Shown here in pieces: positions 23,719-31,012 of a stretch of DNA of 46,751 nucleotides. Source of the DNA: a virus. The notes under the pieces are model-generated. The model was not told where the DNA came from, made no database searches, and saw only the letters and a program-made list of their open reading frames with translations. Position 1 is the stretch's first letter. Each line of letters starts with the position of its first letter. The position numbers were made by a program, and so were the translations under genes. The stretch covers positions 1 through 46,751 of the IMG/VR virus record IMGVR_UViG_3300027741_000109. One strand, written 5' to 3'.

Positions 23719-23921
23719 AATATGTCTTGACAATTATTGCACCCATGTTACTATTAGGTTGTATGAAAACAACTAACTATGTTCTGCCACAGAGTGGATT
23801 AGCAGCGGAACACAAACCACTGACAGTGCCACATCGTGATTGGTTAGAAAGTGGTTGTTGGTTTCGCAGTGAAAATGGACATGATGTGAAAGTATGCCAT
23901 GAAAATACAGGTAGTAAGTGA
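23715..23921 (+). CDS. Small lipoprotein
   Basis: 68 aa. Lipoprotein signal KYVLTIIAPMLLLGC with the lipobox LLGC and Cys16 as acylation site. The mature part is about 53 aa with two further Cys and three Trp/His-rich segments. It overlaps the preceding stop by 4 nt and the next start by 23 nt. It could be an envelope factor such as a lysis or exclusion lipoprotein, but nothing identifies which. Confidence 0.6.
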   Translation: MKYVLTIIAPMLLLGCMKTTNYVLPQSGLAAEHKPLTVPHRDWLESGCWFRSENGHDVKVCHENTGSK

Positions 23922-24729
23922 TCTACATTTAGAACATGCCGCTGCACCAGATATTACAAATACTGGTGCAGATGTTCTTGTATTAGGTGGAGATATTTGT
24001 ATTGCAGAACATATCTATCGTCATCCATTAAAAAATGCTGACATGCGTAATAATGACAGTCATTATGCCAATGCTAAACGCTATCGTGATTTTTTTTGTT
24101 ATTGCAGTGATAACTGGTCAACGGTAATTTATTTGAGCGGAAACCACGAACATTATAGTGGTCGTTGGGATAGAACCACGGCTATCTTGCGTGAAGAAAC
24201 TGAACGTTATAGTAACATCTTATTCTGTGATCAGGACCGTGTTGACATGGGTGATGTAACATTCTTGGGCGTATCGCTATGGACTGATTTTAATAATGGT
24301 GATCCACTTACCATGCTATCGGTAAAGGATATGATGAATGACTATCGTGCCATTACTGAAAACCCAAGTGAAGGATTGTATTACAAACTGCGTCCTATCA
24401 CTACATTCAATAAGCACAAGAGTGATTTAGATTGGTTGCGTGTACAGTTATCACTGTTGAAAGACCGCAAGGTAGTGGTTTGTAGTCATCATGCACCAAG
24501 TCATAGTAGCATTCACCGTGACTATACGCATCAGCATATCATGAACGGTGCTTTTGTTAGCAATCTGGATGAATTTATTCTTGATAATCCACAGATTAAA
24601 CTATGGACACATGGTCATGTTCATAATACATGGAATTATACTATTGGTGATACACAAATTGTGTGTAATCCACGTGGTTATCCAGGTGAACACAGTGGTT
24701 GGAACCCACAAACAGTGGTAGAAGTTTAA
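23899..24729 (+). CDS. Calcineurin-like metallophosphoesterase
   Basis: 276 aa. All metal-binding motifs occur in order: SDLHLEH (residues 7-13), LGGDI, SGNHEHY, CSHHAPSH and WTHGHVH. The substrate is unknown; relatives cleave nucleic acids, cyclic nucleotides, nucleotides or phosphoproteins. Last gene of the overlapping operon. It converges with, and overlaps by 4 nt, the minus-strand gene that ends at 24726. Confidence 0.85.
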   Translation: MKIQVVSDLHLEHAAAPDITNTGADVLVLGGDICIAEHIYRHPLKNADMRNNDSHYANAKRYRDFFCYCSDNWSTVIYLSGNHEHYSGRWDRTTAILREETERYSNILFCDQDRVDMGDVTFLGVSLWTDFNNGDPLTMLSVKDMMNDYRAITENPSEGLYYKLRPITTFNKHKSDLDWLRVQLSLLKDRKVVVCSHHAPSHSSIHRDYTHQHIMNGAFVSNLDEFILDNPQIKLWTHGHVHNTWNYTIGDTQIVCNPRGYPGEHSGWNPQTVVEV

Positions 24730-25031
24730 TCTTCTACTTGTGGTGCTTTCATCAATCCAGCACGAATTTTAATTATCTTTAATTCATCATTGTGAGGTTC
24801 ATTGCCATCAGTGCTATGAACTTCACTGCCATGCTCTGGTGTTGGAAACATTGGTTCTGCATCATCGCTGTGGTCGCTTTGGTCAAATTTAACTGGAACC
24901 ATCATAGCAAGATTAGGTGCCTTGGTTACTTCTGGAGTATTTGGATCGGTGTCAGGTGTAGTCTCACCATCCTGATTAGTAGGGCTTTGCAACTTGTCAA
25001 TGAGTTTTCTTATAAATTCTGCGGCGTCCAT
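24726..25031 (-). CDS. Hypothetical protein, Pro/Asp/Thr-rich
   Basis: 101 aa. An N-terminal helix (DAAEFIRKLIDKLQS) is followed by a low-complexity acidic Pro/Thr/Asp/His stretch and the tail DELKIIKIRAGLMKAP. AAGGA site at the ATG. It follows the 25340 gene by 9 nt, sharing its late promoter, so it is probably a minor virion or assembly protein. Confidence 0.6.
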   Translation of the reverse strand: MDAAEFIRKLIDKLQSPTNQDGETTPDTDPNTPEVTKAPNLAMMVPVKFDQSDHSDDAEPMFPTPEHGSEVHSTDGNEPHNDELKIIKIRAGLMKAPQVED

Positions 25032-25040
25032 TATGATTCC

Positions 25041-25340
25041 TTATTGAACACTTGCGTTGCCAGAGATTGTGCTTGGAGCAACATAGCCCACATTGACTAC
25101 GCTGACTTCTGCTGCGCCAGATATAGTAATAAATGCTAGTTTATTTCCCAAACCTTCCATATTGATATAGCGAGTAGTACCAGCAGGTATAACATCACAG
25201 TTACCAATGAAAGCAGTTGGATTTACACCTACTGCATAATGAACGCTTGCATTTGCAGTTACCTTTGCTTTTGTGCTCGTAATAGCAATTGTTTGACCGC
25301 TAGTTGAACTATTTGCGTTTATAATCTGTGCTGATGGCAT
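25041..25340 (-). CDS. Probable small structural protein
   Basis: 99 aa from the ATG at 25340 (GAGGA, 8 nt spacing; an upstream ATG at 25358 has none). It is a small beta-rich protein, Ser/Thr/Ala/Val-dominated (AQIINANSSTSGQTIAITST), ending GYVAPSTISGNASVQ. Such sequences are typical of head or tail decoration, trimer or fibre-accessory proteins. A late box (ATAAATA, 25360-25366) places it among late genes. Confidence 0.6.
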   Translation of the reverse strand: MPSAQIINANSSTSGQTIAITSTKAKVTANASVHYAVGVNPTAFIGNCDVIPAGTTRYINMEGLGNKLAFITISGAAEVSVVNVGYVAPSTISGNASVQ

Positions 25341-25359
25341 CTTAAAAATCCTCTGCAAT

Positions 25360-25366
25360 TATTTAT
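25360..25366 (-). promoter_or_regulatory. Late promoter for the 25340-24726 operon
   Basis: ATAAATA on the minus strand; about 14 nt leader carrying GAGGA. Confidence 0.6.
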
Positions 25367-25367
25367 C

Positions 25368-25396
25368 TTGACTTATACTTACATGATTGTTATAAT
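25368..25396 (+). promoter_or_regulatory. Host-like promoter for dam
   Basis: TTGACT (25368-25373), 17 bp, TATAAT (25391-25396), the best -10 in the window. It is divergent from the late promoter next to it. Confidence 0.7.
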
Positions 25397-25419
25397 TAAA
25401 CCTAATTATTAGGAAGATT

Positions 25420-26310
25420 ATGATCATTAGTAAACCATTCTTAAAGTGGGCTGGCAACAAGCATGTTCTTATTCCTGTTCTAACAGAACACTTTGGACAA
25501 GGCAAACGATTAGTTGAACCATTCTTAGGCAGTGGTGCTGTTTTTATGGGAACTGATTATAAAGAATATTTGTTAAGCGATGTAAATCCTGATCTTATTG
25601 GTCTGTATAATAATCTAAAACACCATGCAAATGATATTATAGCAGAGACTAAACAATTATTTGATGATAAGCATAACACCGAATCCGCATACTATGCGTT
25701 GCGTGATGAGTTTAATAATCTACAAGATTCAACTGCCATACGAAAAAGTGCTATATTTGTTTATCTTAATAAGCATGCATTCAATGGGCTATGTCGTTAT
25801 AACAGCAGTGGAAAGTTTAATGTTCCATATGGCAGAAAGAATGCCAGAAAAAATAAACTTGATGAGCGGTTGTTTGAAGATAGTGGTGATGATTTTACTA
25901 TTTCATCTGCAAGTTTTCCACAGGAAGAAATGGAAAAGTTTGCAATAAAATGCGAAATTGCAGAGTTTCGCCTAGCAAGTTTTGAAGAAACTATGGCGAT
26001 GGCAGTAGAAAGCGATATAGTTTATTGTGATCCACCCTATGTTCCACTAACCCTTACTGCTAATTTCAATTCTTATTCCGTTGATAATTTTACGATGGAT
26101 AACCAACGGCGTCTTGCTGACTTAGCAAATGAATTGACAAATAAAAACATTCGTGTTATTGTTAGTAATCATGACACTGATGTAAGTAGAGAATTATACA
26201 AGGGCGCAACTATTACCGAAATAGATGTGCGTCGTTATATTGCAAGTAAGAGTTCACAGCGTGGTATGGCAAAAGAATTAATTGCGGTTTTTAACAAGGA
26301 AAATAAATGA
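25420..26310 (+). CDS. dam: Dam-type (D12 class) DNA adenine methyltransferase
   Basis: 296 aa. KPFLKWAGNK (residues 6-14), the SAM motif EPFLGSGA (34-41), FNGLCRYNSSGKFNVPYG (121-138) and the catalytic DPPY (204-207) are all intact. The D12 family methylates adenine N6, usually in GATC. In phages it protects genomes from restriction or aids packaging recognition. AGGAAG ribosome site; ATGA overlap with the next methyltransferase gene makes a two-enzyme modification operon. Confidence 0.92.
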   Translation: MIISKPFLKWAGNKHVLIPVLTEHFGQGKRLVEPFLGSGAVFMGTDYKEYLLSDVNPDLIGLYNNLKHHANDIIAETKQLFDDKHNTESAYYALRDEFNNLQDSTAIRKSAIFVYLNKHAFNGLCRYNSSGKFNVPYGRKNARKNKLDERLFEDSGDDFTISSASFPQEEMEKFAIKCEIAEFRLASFEETMAMAVESDIVYCDPPYVPLTLTANFNSYSVDNFTMDNQRRLADLANELTNKNIRVIVSNHDTDVSRELYKGATITEIDVRRYIASKSSQRGMAKELIAVFNKENK

Positions 26311-27395
26311 CTGTCCAGATTTTAAACGGCGATTGCCGTGATGTTCTACAAACGCTGCCAGAGGGTAGTATCAATATGTGTGTAACTTCGCCACCTTACT
26401 ATGGCTTGCGAGATTATGGAACTGCTACATGGACGGGTGGTGATCCACAGTGTGACCACGTTGAAAAGATTGCTGCACACGGTGGCGAACGTGCTGACCG
26501 TGATCAAAGCGGCAATGTATTCAAGTTTCGTGGAACTTGTGAAAAATGTGGCGCAACCTCAACCGATAATCAAATTGGTTTAGAGGAATCACCAGAAGAA
26601 TATATTGCACAACTTGTAGAAGTGTTTCGTGAAGTAAAACGTGTTCTGCGTGATGATGGAACGTTATGGGTAAACATTGGTGACTCTTATTATAACTATC
26701 GCAGTGGTGAGGCATTTGTTAAACAAAGCGTTGCTAAGACAAAACAAGATTTACCATCACATAGCCCAAGTCGTAATAATAAATTAGATGGTCTTAAAAG
26801 TAAAGACCTGATTGGTATTCCTTGGATGTTGGCATTTGCGCTTCGTGCAGATGGTTGGTATTTGCGTCAGGATATTATTTGGCATAAGCCTAATCCTATG
26901 CCAGAGTCAGTAAAAGACCGTTGTACAAAGGCACACGAATATATCTTTCTGTTAAGCAAGAGCAAGAACTATTACTTTGACCATGAGGCAATTAAGGAAC
27001 CTGCACAGAACTGGGGAACTAGAGATCGTAGTAATTTTCGCAGTGGAACCGAAGACCCATTACTAAAACAGCATGGTCTTAAAGGAAAAGAATGGGAAGA
27101 AAATCCAACACGCAATAAACGTTCTGTGTGGACAGTTAATACCAAACCATACAAGGAAGCACACTTTGCTACTTTCCCAACTGAGTTGGTTGAACCAGCA
27201 ATCCTTGCAGGTTGTCCAAAGGGCGGAATGGTACTTGATCCATTTGGCGGCAGTGGAACAACAGGCTATGTAGCAGATAAGTTAGGACGTAATGCAACCC
27301 TAATTGAACTTAATCCGCAATACATTGATATTGCTGAAAACCGCATTGACCCACCAGAACAAAGACTTGATCCAAATTTATTTGAAGTGTCATAA
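26307..27395 (+). CDS. DNA methyltransferase, N4-cytosine or N6-adenine type (beta class)
   Basis: 362 aa. Motif IV is TSPPYYG (residues 27-33) and motif I is DPFGGSGTTG (311-320), in the IV-before-I order of beta-class enzymes. SPPY favours N4-cytosine, but N6-adenine cannot be excluded. An insertion at residues about 49-81 holds C49/H51 and C78/C81, a possible zinc knuckle. The central IIWHKPNPMPES is a further family mark. The target sequence is unknown. Confidence 0.88.
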   Translation: MTVQILNGDCRDVLQTLPEGSINMCVTSPPYYGLRDYGTATWTGGDPQCDHVEKIAAHGGERADRDQSGNVFKFRGTCEKCGATSTDNQIGLEESPEEYIAQLVEVFREVKRVLRDDGTLWVNIGDSYYNYRSGEAFVKQSVAKTKQDLPSHSPSRNNKLDGLKSKDLIGIPWMLAFALRADGWYLRQDIIWHKPNPMPESVKDRCTKAHEYIFLLSKSKNYYFDHEAIKEPAQNWGTRDRSNFRSGTEDPLLKQHGLKGKEWEENPTRNKRSVWTVNTKPYKEAHFATFPTELVEPAILAGCPKGGMVLDPFGGSGTTGYVADKLGRNATLIELNPQYIDIAENRIDPPEQRLDPNLFEVS

Positions 27396-27397
27396 CA

Positions 27398-27415
27398 CTG
27401 TCACAATAGTGTGAT
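27398..27415 (+). promoter_or_regulatory. Pho-box-like operator before pstS
   Basis: CTGTCAC, 4 nt (AATA), then GTGTGAT: two 7-bp half-sites with the PhoB spacing; the second matches consensus CTGTCAT at 5 of 7. It sits 34 nt before the pstS start codon. The same bases also form a short inverted repeat (ACACT...AGTGT). Confidence 0.5.
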
Positions 27416-27448
27416 AAATTATGTTTAGCATTAAAAGGAGAAAACCAC

Positions 27449-28378
27449 ATGCTATCTAGACTACTCGTAGTTGCAGCAGCAACGATTATTGGTACAGCAG
27501 CAATGGCTGCTGAAATTACAGGTGCAGGCGCTACCTTCCCATATCCGATTTATTCAAAGTGGGCAGATGCTTATAAGAAGAGTTCAGGCAATACCTTAAA
27601 CTATCAATCAATCGGTAGTGGTGCAGGCATGAAGCAGATTGAAGCCAAGACGGTAACATTTGGCGCAACTGATATTCCAGTAAAGCCAGAAGACTTAGAA
27701 AAGAAGGGTCAGGTTCAATTTCCAATGATCGTTGGTGGTATTGTTCCAGTTGTAAATCTAAAAGAAGTTGCAAGTGGCAAACTAACGCTTTCAACTGATA
27801 TTCTTGCTAAAATCTATATGGAAAAGATTCGTCGTTGGAATGACAAGGAAATTGCAGCACTTAATCCAGGTTTAGAACTTCCAAACCTTCCAATCATTAA
27901 GATTCGTCGTAGTGATGGTTCGGGTACAACTTGGAACTTCACTCGTTTCCTTGCAGAAGCAAATGCTGATTGGAAGAAGACATTTGGTTTTGGACAGAGC
28001 GTTGAATGGGTAGGTGGTGCTATTGGTGCCAACGGTAACGCTGGTGTCGCAGCAAACGTTCAGCAAACCAATGGTTCAATTGGTTATGTAGAATATGCTT
28101 ATGCAAAGCAGAATGATCTTACTGTTGCTAATATGATTGGTAGCGATGGCAAGGCAGTTGCTCCAAGCCTTAAGGCTTTCCAAACTACTTGGCCAATGGT
28201 TGCTACTTCTTATATCGTAATGTATAAGGCACCAGGCGATATCGATGCGTCAAAGGCTGCAATCAAGTTCTTTGAATTTGGATATGCTAACGACAAAATG
28301 GCAGAAGAACTAGATTATGTTCCGCTAACCGCTGTTCAGAAGGCAGATGTAAAAAAAGTTTGGGCAAGCATAAAATAA
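27449..28378 (+). CDS. pstS: PstS, phosphate ABC transporter substrate-binding protein
   Basis: 309 aa. Signal peptide (LSRLLVVAAATIIGTAAMA, then AEITGAGATFPYPIYSKW). Phosphate-binding motifs TGAGATFP, IGSGAGMKQI and RRSDGSGTTWNFTRFL are intact. It captures periplasmic phosphate for the host PstCAB transporter. No other transporter gene is nearby, so it would work with host parts, as in phosphate-stress phages. Strong AAGGAGAA site, Pho-box-like operator upstream and a terminator downstream make a stand-alone unit. Confidence 0.95.
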   Translation: MLSRLLVVAAATIIGTAAMAAEITGAGATFPYPIYSKWADAYKKSSGNTLNYQSIGSGAGMKQIEAKTVTFGATDIPVKPEDLEKKGQVQFPMIVGGIVPVVNLKEVASGKLTLSTDILAKIYMEKIRRWNDKEIAALNPGLELPNLPIIKIRRSDGSGTTWNFTRFLAEANADWKKTFGFGQSVEWVGGAIGANGNAGVAANVQQTNGSIGYVEYAYAKQNDLTVANMIGSDGKAVAPSLKAFQTTWPMVATSYIVMYKAPGDIDASKAAIKFFEFGYANDKMAEELDYVPLTAVQKADVKKVWASIK

Positions 28379-28413
28379 CTCTTGACATATTAAGTCAATA
28401 GATGTATAAAGAG

Positions 28414-28447
28414 AAGGTGAGAGGGAAAAACCCTTTCACCTTTTTTT
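28414..28447 (+). terminator. Intrinsic terminator after pstS
   Basis: A 12-bp stem (AAGGTGAGAGGG / CCCTTTCACCTT, one G-T pair), AAAAA loop, followed by a seven-T run. Confidence 0.9.
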
Positions 28448-28473
28448 ATTTTTAAAAAAGATAAAAAAAGTTC

Positions 28474-28501
28474 TTGACAAATATTTTTTATCGTGTATAA
28501 A
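28474..28501 (+). promoter_or_regulatory. Overlapping early and late promoter for a small transcript
   Basis: TTGACA (28474-28479), 16 bp, TATAAA (28496-28501). The late-type ATAAATA at 28497-28503 overlaps the -10. Confidence 0.65.
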
Positions 28502-28525
28502 TAGAACTACAAATTGAGAGCAAAC

Positions 28526-28612
28526 ATGACTAACACGCCTAAACATTATGATTATAACATTTGCCGCATGCCAGAAGGTTTCTGGATTGAGGGGGCGTGT
28601 GCCTTGATGTGA
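28526..28612 (+). CDS. 28-aa micro-ORF
   Basis: ATG 28526 to TGA 28610-28612, encoding a 28-residue peptide (TNTPKHYDYNICRMPEGFW, then IEGACALM). It lies between a strong promoter (28474) and a strong terminator (28638), so it is the only visible content of a 160-nt transcript. A hairpin (28605-28623) covers the stop codon. It may be a real peptide or the reading of a small regulatory RNA. Confidence 0.4.
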   Translation: MTNTPKHYDYNICRMPEGFWIEGACALM

Positions 28613-28637
28613 TATGCACATCATAGTATGCACTTAG

Positions 28638-28668
28638 CCCCCGAAGCGCAAGTTTCGGGGGTTTTTTT
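28638..28668 (+). terminator. Strong intrinsic terminator of the small transcript
   Basis: Eight-bp stem (CCCCCGAA / TTCGGGGG), eight-nt loop and a seven-T run. The following 28669-28785 spacer holds another hairpin (28682-28706, GCTACTC / GAGTAGC) but no gene I can support. Confidence 0.9.
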
Positions 28669-28785
28669 ATATCTACGGGACGCTACTCCCCACGCATAAG
28701 AGTAGCCCTTGACTAGTACTGGCTCCAAATGGACGCAGGTGGTTTCAGCAAGGCAGAACTTTTGTTCAACTCCTTTCACTGGTGC

Positions 28786-28792
28786 ATAAATA
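28786..28792 (+). promoter_or_regulatory. Late promoter box abutting GIY-YIG gene
   Basis: ATAAATA, 5 nt, ATG at 28798. Confidence 0.6.
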
Positions 28793-28797
28793 ACTAT

Positions 28798-29424
28798 ATG
28801 TATTACACGATTTATAAAATTACAAACAAAATTAATAAAAAATATTATATTGGAAAACATCAAACTACTGATCTCAATGATGATTATATGGGAAGTGGAA
28901 AACTTCTTAAAAGAGCAATTATAAAATATGGTATTGAAAATTTTATTAAAGAAATACTTTTTGTTTTTGACAATGAAGAAGATATGAACAAAAAAGAAAA
29001 AGAACTTGTCATTATCTCCGAAGAAACATATAATTTGTGCGAGGGTGGCAAGGGTGGATTTAGTTATCTTAATAAAAATGGTCTTAATAAATCAGATAAA
29101 CAAAAACAAGTAGCAAGAGAACTCATATTAAAACTTCATAAGACAGTAAATTATTCCGACGAATATAAAGAATCAAGATTAAAAAGATTAAAATTAGCAA
29201 CTGAAAAAATGCGAGAAAAGTTTCCAGAAGGAACTTGGTTCGGCAAAAAACATACGCCAGAGACTATTGAAAAAATAAAAAAATCAACCAAAGGAAAACA
29301 AACGGGAGAAAAAAATTCCCAATTTGGAACCTGTTGGATTACAAATGGTCAAGAAAATAAAAAAATTAAAAAAGAAGATATTCAAAATTATAAAAATTTA
29401 GGATATTACAAAGGAAGAATATAG
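28798..29424 (+). CDS. GIY-YIG homing endonuclease, overlapping tRNA-Trp
   Basis: 208 aa from ATG 28798 (a frame from 28729 exists, but the nuclease domain begins YYTIYKI right after 28798). GIY-YIG signature YTIYKITNK, then YYIGKHQ, the EKELVIISEETYNLCEGGKGG helix, and NUMOD3-like GKKHTPETIEKIKKS followed by GKQTGEKNSQFG. Very Lys/Asn-rich and AT-rich, unlike neighbours. Its TAG stop (29422-29424) lies inside the 5' end of the tRNA-Trp gene, so the insertion ends within the tRNA acceptor strand. Confidence 0.85.
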   Translation: MYYTIYKITNKINKKYYIGKHQTTDLNDDYMGSGKLLKRAIIKYGIENFIKEILFVFDNEEDMNKKEKELVIISEETYNLCEGGKGGFSYLNKNGLNKSDKQKQVARELILKLHKTVNYSDEYKESRLKRLKLATEKMREKFPEGTWFGKKHTPETIEKIKKSTKGKQTGEKNSQFGTCWITNGQENKKIKKEDIQNYKNLGYYKGRI

Positions 29425-29495
29425 GGGTAGGTTAATTGGCAAACCGCAAGTCTCCAAAACTTGAATTCTCAGATCGTTGCTGAGTCCCTGTGCCA
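29421..29495 (+). tRNA. tRNA-Trp (CCA)
   Basis: Acceptor ATAGGGG / TCCCTGT, D stem GGTT / AACC, anticodon arm CAAGT-CTCCAAA-ACTTG, T stem CTCAG / CTGAG, encoded CCA. The T loop is ATCGTTG, lacking the usual TTC start. Its first four bases overlap the endonuclease stop region. Confidence 0.85.
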
Positions 29496-29503
29496 TTTTT
29501 CTC

Positions 29504-29531
29504 TTGACAAACTGTAAAAACCTGATATATT
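29504..29531 (+). promoter_or_regulatory. Early host-like promoter
   Basis: TTGACA (29504-29509), 16 bp, TATATT (29526-29531) in TATATT-AGT-AATATG. The predicted +1 coincides with the ATG at 29538. Confidence 0.7.
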
Positions 29532-29537
29532 AGTAAT

Positions 29538-29774
29538 ATGGCTAGAACTCCTAAACCACTTGACAAACCCGTTATTCCAGAAGATACCTGTCCATATATT
29601 GATATGGCACAGGGATTGCTTGATAAGATGGCTAGCGAGCCTGATGCTGGTTGGCGAGGTGAACAGGAAACCCTAGCCAGAGCACTACTAGAATATGTGC
29701 GGGAAAGCAACTTTAAGTTGCGGACAGCCTCTAAATTCTGGTATGATCAGTACCAAAAAGTGTCAAAAAACTAA
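29538..29774 (+). CDS. Small hypothetical protein, likely leaderless
   Basis: 78 aa. A Pro-rich start (RTPKPLDKPVIPEDTCPYID) is followed by helices (MAQGLLDKMASE, TLARALLEYVRESN). Unrecognised. The ATG is 6 nt after the -10 box, leaving no room for a leader. A short AAAAAC/GTTTTT hairpin spans the stop codon. Confidence 0.65.
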   Translation: MARTPKPLDKPVIPEDTCPYIDMAQGLLDKMASEPDAGWRGEQETLARALLEYVRESNFKLRTASKFWYDQYQKVSKN

Positions 29775-29809
29775 GTTTTTGTGTCAAAATATTGGCAAAA
29801 CTGTCAAAA
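29761..29809 (+). repeat. Three TGTCAAAA direct repeats, about 20 bp apart
   Basis: TGTCAAAA starts at 29761, 29782 and 29802 (steps of 21 and 20 bp, two helical turns), just upstream of the -35 at 29819. The spacing suggests operator sites on one face of the helix. Confidence 0.55.
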
Positions 29810-29818
29810 AAATAACAC

Positions 29819-29846
29819 TTGACAACAATTTTAACTATGGTATATT
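29819..29846 (+). promoter_or_regulatory. Early host-like promoter for amidotransferase-like gene
   Basis: TTGACA (29819-29824), 16 bp, TATATT (29841-29846) in the palindrome TATATT-AGT-AATATA. Confidence 0.75.
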
Positions 29847-29875
29847 AGTAATATACCGCAGTTTAGGAGAGTTTC

Positions 29876-30508
29876 ATGCGTAAAATAGCATTATTTTCCC
29901 ATCATCCAGTGTGCTCCCGTGACTGTACAAACGGCATGATTGCTGCTTTGAGCGGCGGATATGACATTGAGACCTTTCGTGTCGATGATGACTTTGGCGC
30001 TATCTTGGGTTCTGCTGACATTGTAGCATTTCCTGGCGGTATCGGTGACAGCATGTCATTTGACTATTTGCTTGGCGACAAGGTAGAGATGATCCAAGAC
30101 TTTATTGCTCATGGCGGCAAGTATCTTGGTATCTGCATGGGTGCGTATTGGGCTGGCAGCCACTATTTCAATCTACTTGATGGCGTAGATGCTGTTCAGT
30201 ATATCAAGCGTCCTACTACTGACATTGCTCGTTCATATGGTACAGTTGCAGATATTACATGGAACGGTAAACGTGACTCTATGTACTTCTATGATGGGTG
30301 TGCATTGGTTGGCAACAAGCGTAAGTTTGAGACTGTTGCTACCTATGCAAACGGCGATGCTATGGCTATTCGTCAAGGCAATGTAGGTATCATCGGCTGT
30401 CATCCTGAGAGCCAAGCATACTGGTATGATACATGGCAGTATATGCCACAGTTCTATCACGATGGTCATCATCATACGCTGCTACGTGAGTTCGTAGATA
30501 AACTATAA
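29876..30508 (+). CDS. Class I glutamine-amidotransferase-fold protein (BPL_N-like)
   Basis: 210 aa. The nucleophile elbow is GICMGAYWAG (Cys87); FPGGIGDS (53-60) forms the oxyanion strand; IGCHPES near residue 172-178 supplies His and Glu. The ensemble matches the amidotransferase-like N-terminal domain of biotin-protein ligase (BPL_N), of unknown reaction. GC content is higher than in its surroundings. AGGAG site, its own early promoter with upstream repeats, and it leads directly into the tRNA run. Confidence 0.75.
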   Translation: MRKIALFSHHPVCSRDCTNGMIAALSGGYDIETFRVDDDFGAILGSADIVAFPGGIGDSMSFDYLLGDKVEMIQDFIAHGGKYLGICMGAYWAGSHYFNLLDGVDAVQYIKRPTTDIARSYGTVADITWNGKRDSMYFYDGCALVGNKRKFETVATYANGDAMAIRQGNVGIIGCHPESQAYWYDTWQYMPQFYHDGHHHTLLREFVDKL

Positions 30509-30512
30509 TCGA

Positions 30513-30589
30513 GAGGCAGTGCGCTGGAATGGTGACAGCAAGGTCTGCAAAACCTGATAATGTGGGTTCGACCCCCACCTGCCTCTCCA
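30513..30589 (+). tRNA. tRNA-Cys (GCA)
   Basis: Acceptor GAGGCAG / CTGCCTC, D stem GCTG / CAGC, anticodon loop CTGCAAA, T arm GTGGG-TTCGACC-CCCAC, discriminator T, encoded CCA. Begins 4 nt after the amidotransferase stop. Confidence 0.85.
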
Positions 30590-30595
30590 ATATGT

Positions 30596-30672
30596 GGTCT
30601 GTAGGTCGAATTGGTTAAGACGCTTGCCTGTCACGCAAGAGATAACGGGTTCAACTCCCGTACAGATCGCCA
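30596..30672 (+). tRNA. tRNA-Asp (GTC)
   Basis: Acceptor GGTCTGT / ACAGATC, D stem GTC / GAC, anticodon arm CTTGC-CTGTCAC-GCAAG, T arm ACGGG-TTCAACT-CCCGT, encoded CCA. Confidence 0.9.
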
Positions 30673-30681
30673 ATAAATTAT

Positions 30682-30755
30682 GCTCCCATCGTCTATCGGA
30701 AGGATAACAGACTTTCAATCTGCAGAGACGGGTTCAACTCCCGTTGGGAGCACCA
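30682..30755 (+). tRNA. tRNA-Glu (TTC)
   Basis: Acceptor GCTCCCA / TGGGAGC, anticodon arm CAGA-CTTTCAA-TCTG, T arm ACGGG-TTCAACT-CCCGT, encoded CCA. Confidence 0.9.
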
Positions 30756-30762
30756 ATTTTTC

Positions 30763-30837
30763 TGGCGTGTAACTCAGAGGTAGAGTACAGTCCTGATAAG
30801 ACTGGAGTCGGTGGTTCGATCCCACCCATGCCAACCA
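30763..30837 (+). tRNA. tRNA-Ile (GAT)
   Basis: Acceptor TGGCGTG / CATGCCA, D stem ACTC / GAGT, anticodon arm CAGTC-CTGATAA-GACTG, T arm GGTGG-TTCGATC-CCACC, encoded CCA. Confidence 0.9.
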
Positions 30838-30844
30838 AAATAAT

Positions 30845-30920
30845 ACCCAAGTAGCACAGCGGTAGTGGCAACGCTCTCATAAGGCGTGGGTCGTTGGTTC
30901 AAATCCAACCTTGGGTACCA
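30845..30920 (+). tRNA. tRNA-Met (CAT), copy 1
   Basis: Acceptor ACCCAAG / CTTGGGT, anticodon arm ACGCT-CTCATAA-GGCGT, T arm GTTGG-TTCAAAT-CCAAC, encoded CCA. It lacks the initiator GGG/CCC anticodon stem. It could also be a lysidine-modified Ile tRNA. Confidence 0.85.
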
Positions 30921-30927
30921 ATTATGT

Positions 30928-31005
30928 GGACCGTTAGCTGAGTTGGTTCTAGCGGGAGACTCTTAATCTCCGTCAACGTAGGTTCAAATCCTACACGGTC
31001 TACCA
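30928..31005 (+). tRNA. tRNA-Lys (CTT)
   Basis: Acceptor GGACCGT / ACGGTCT, D stem GCT / AGC, anticodon arm GGAGA-CTCTTAA-TCTCC, T arm GTAGG-TTCAAAT-CCTAC, encoded CCA. Confidence 0.85.
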
Positions 31006-31012
31006 AAATAAT

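Noticed and set aside
28382-28410. TTGACA-N17-TATAAA promoter after pstS
   Set aside because: Its +1 would fall inside the terminator hairpin at 28414-28447, so no useful transcript would result.
28669-28785. tRNA or tmRNA-like gene
   Set aside because: A hairpin and a GTTCAACTC-like piece occur, but no acceptor or anticodon arm can be formed.
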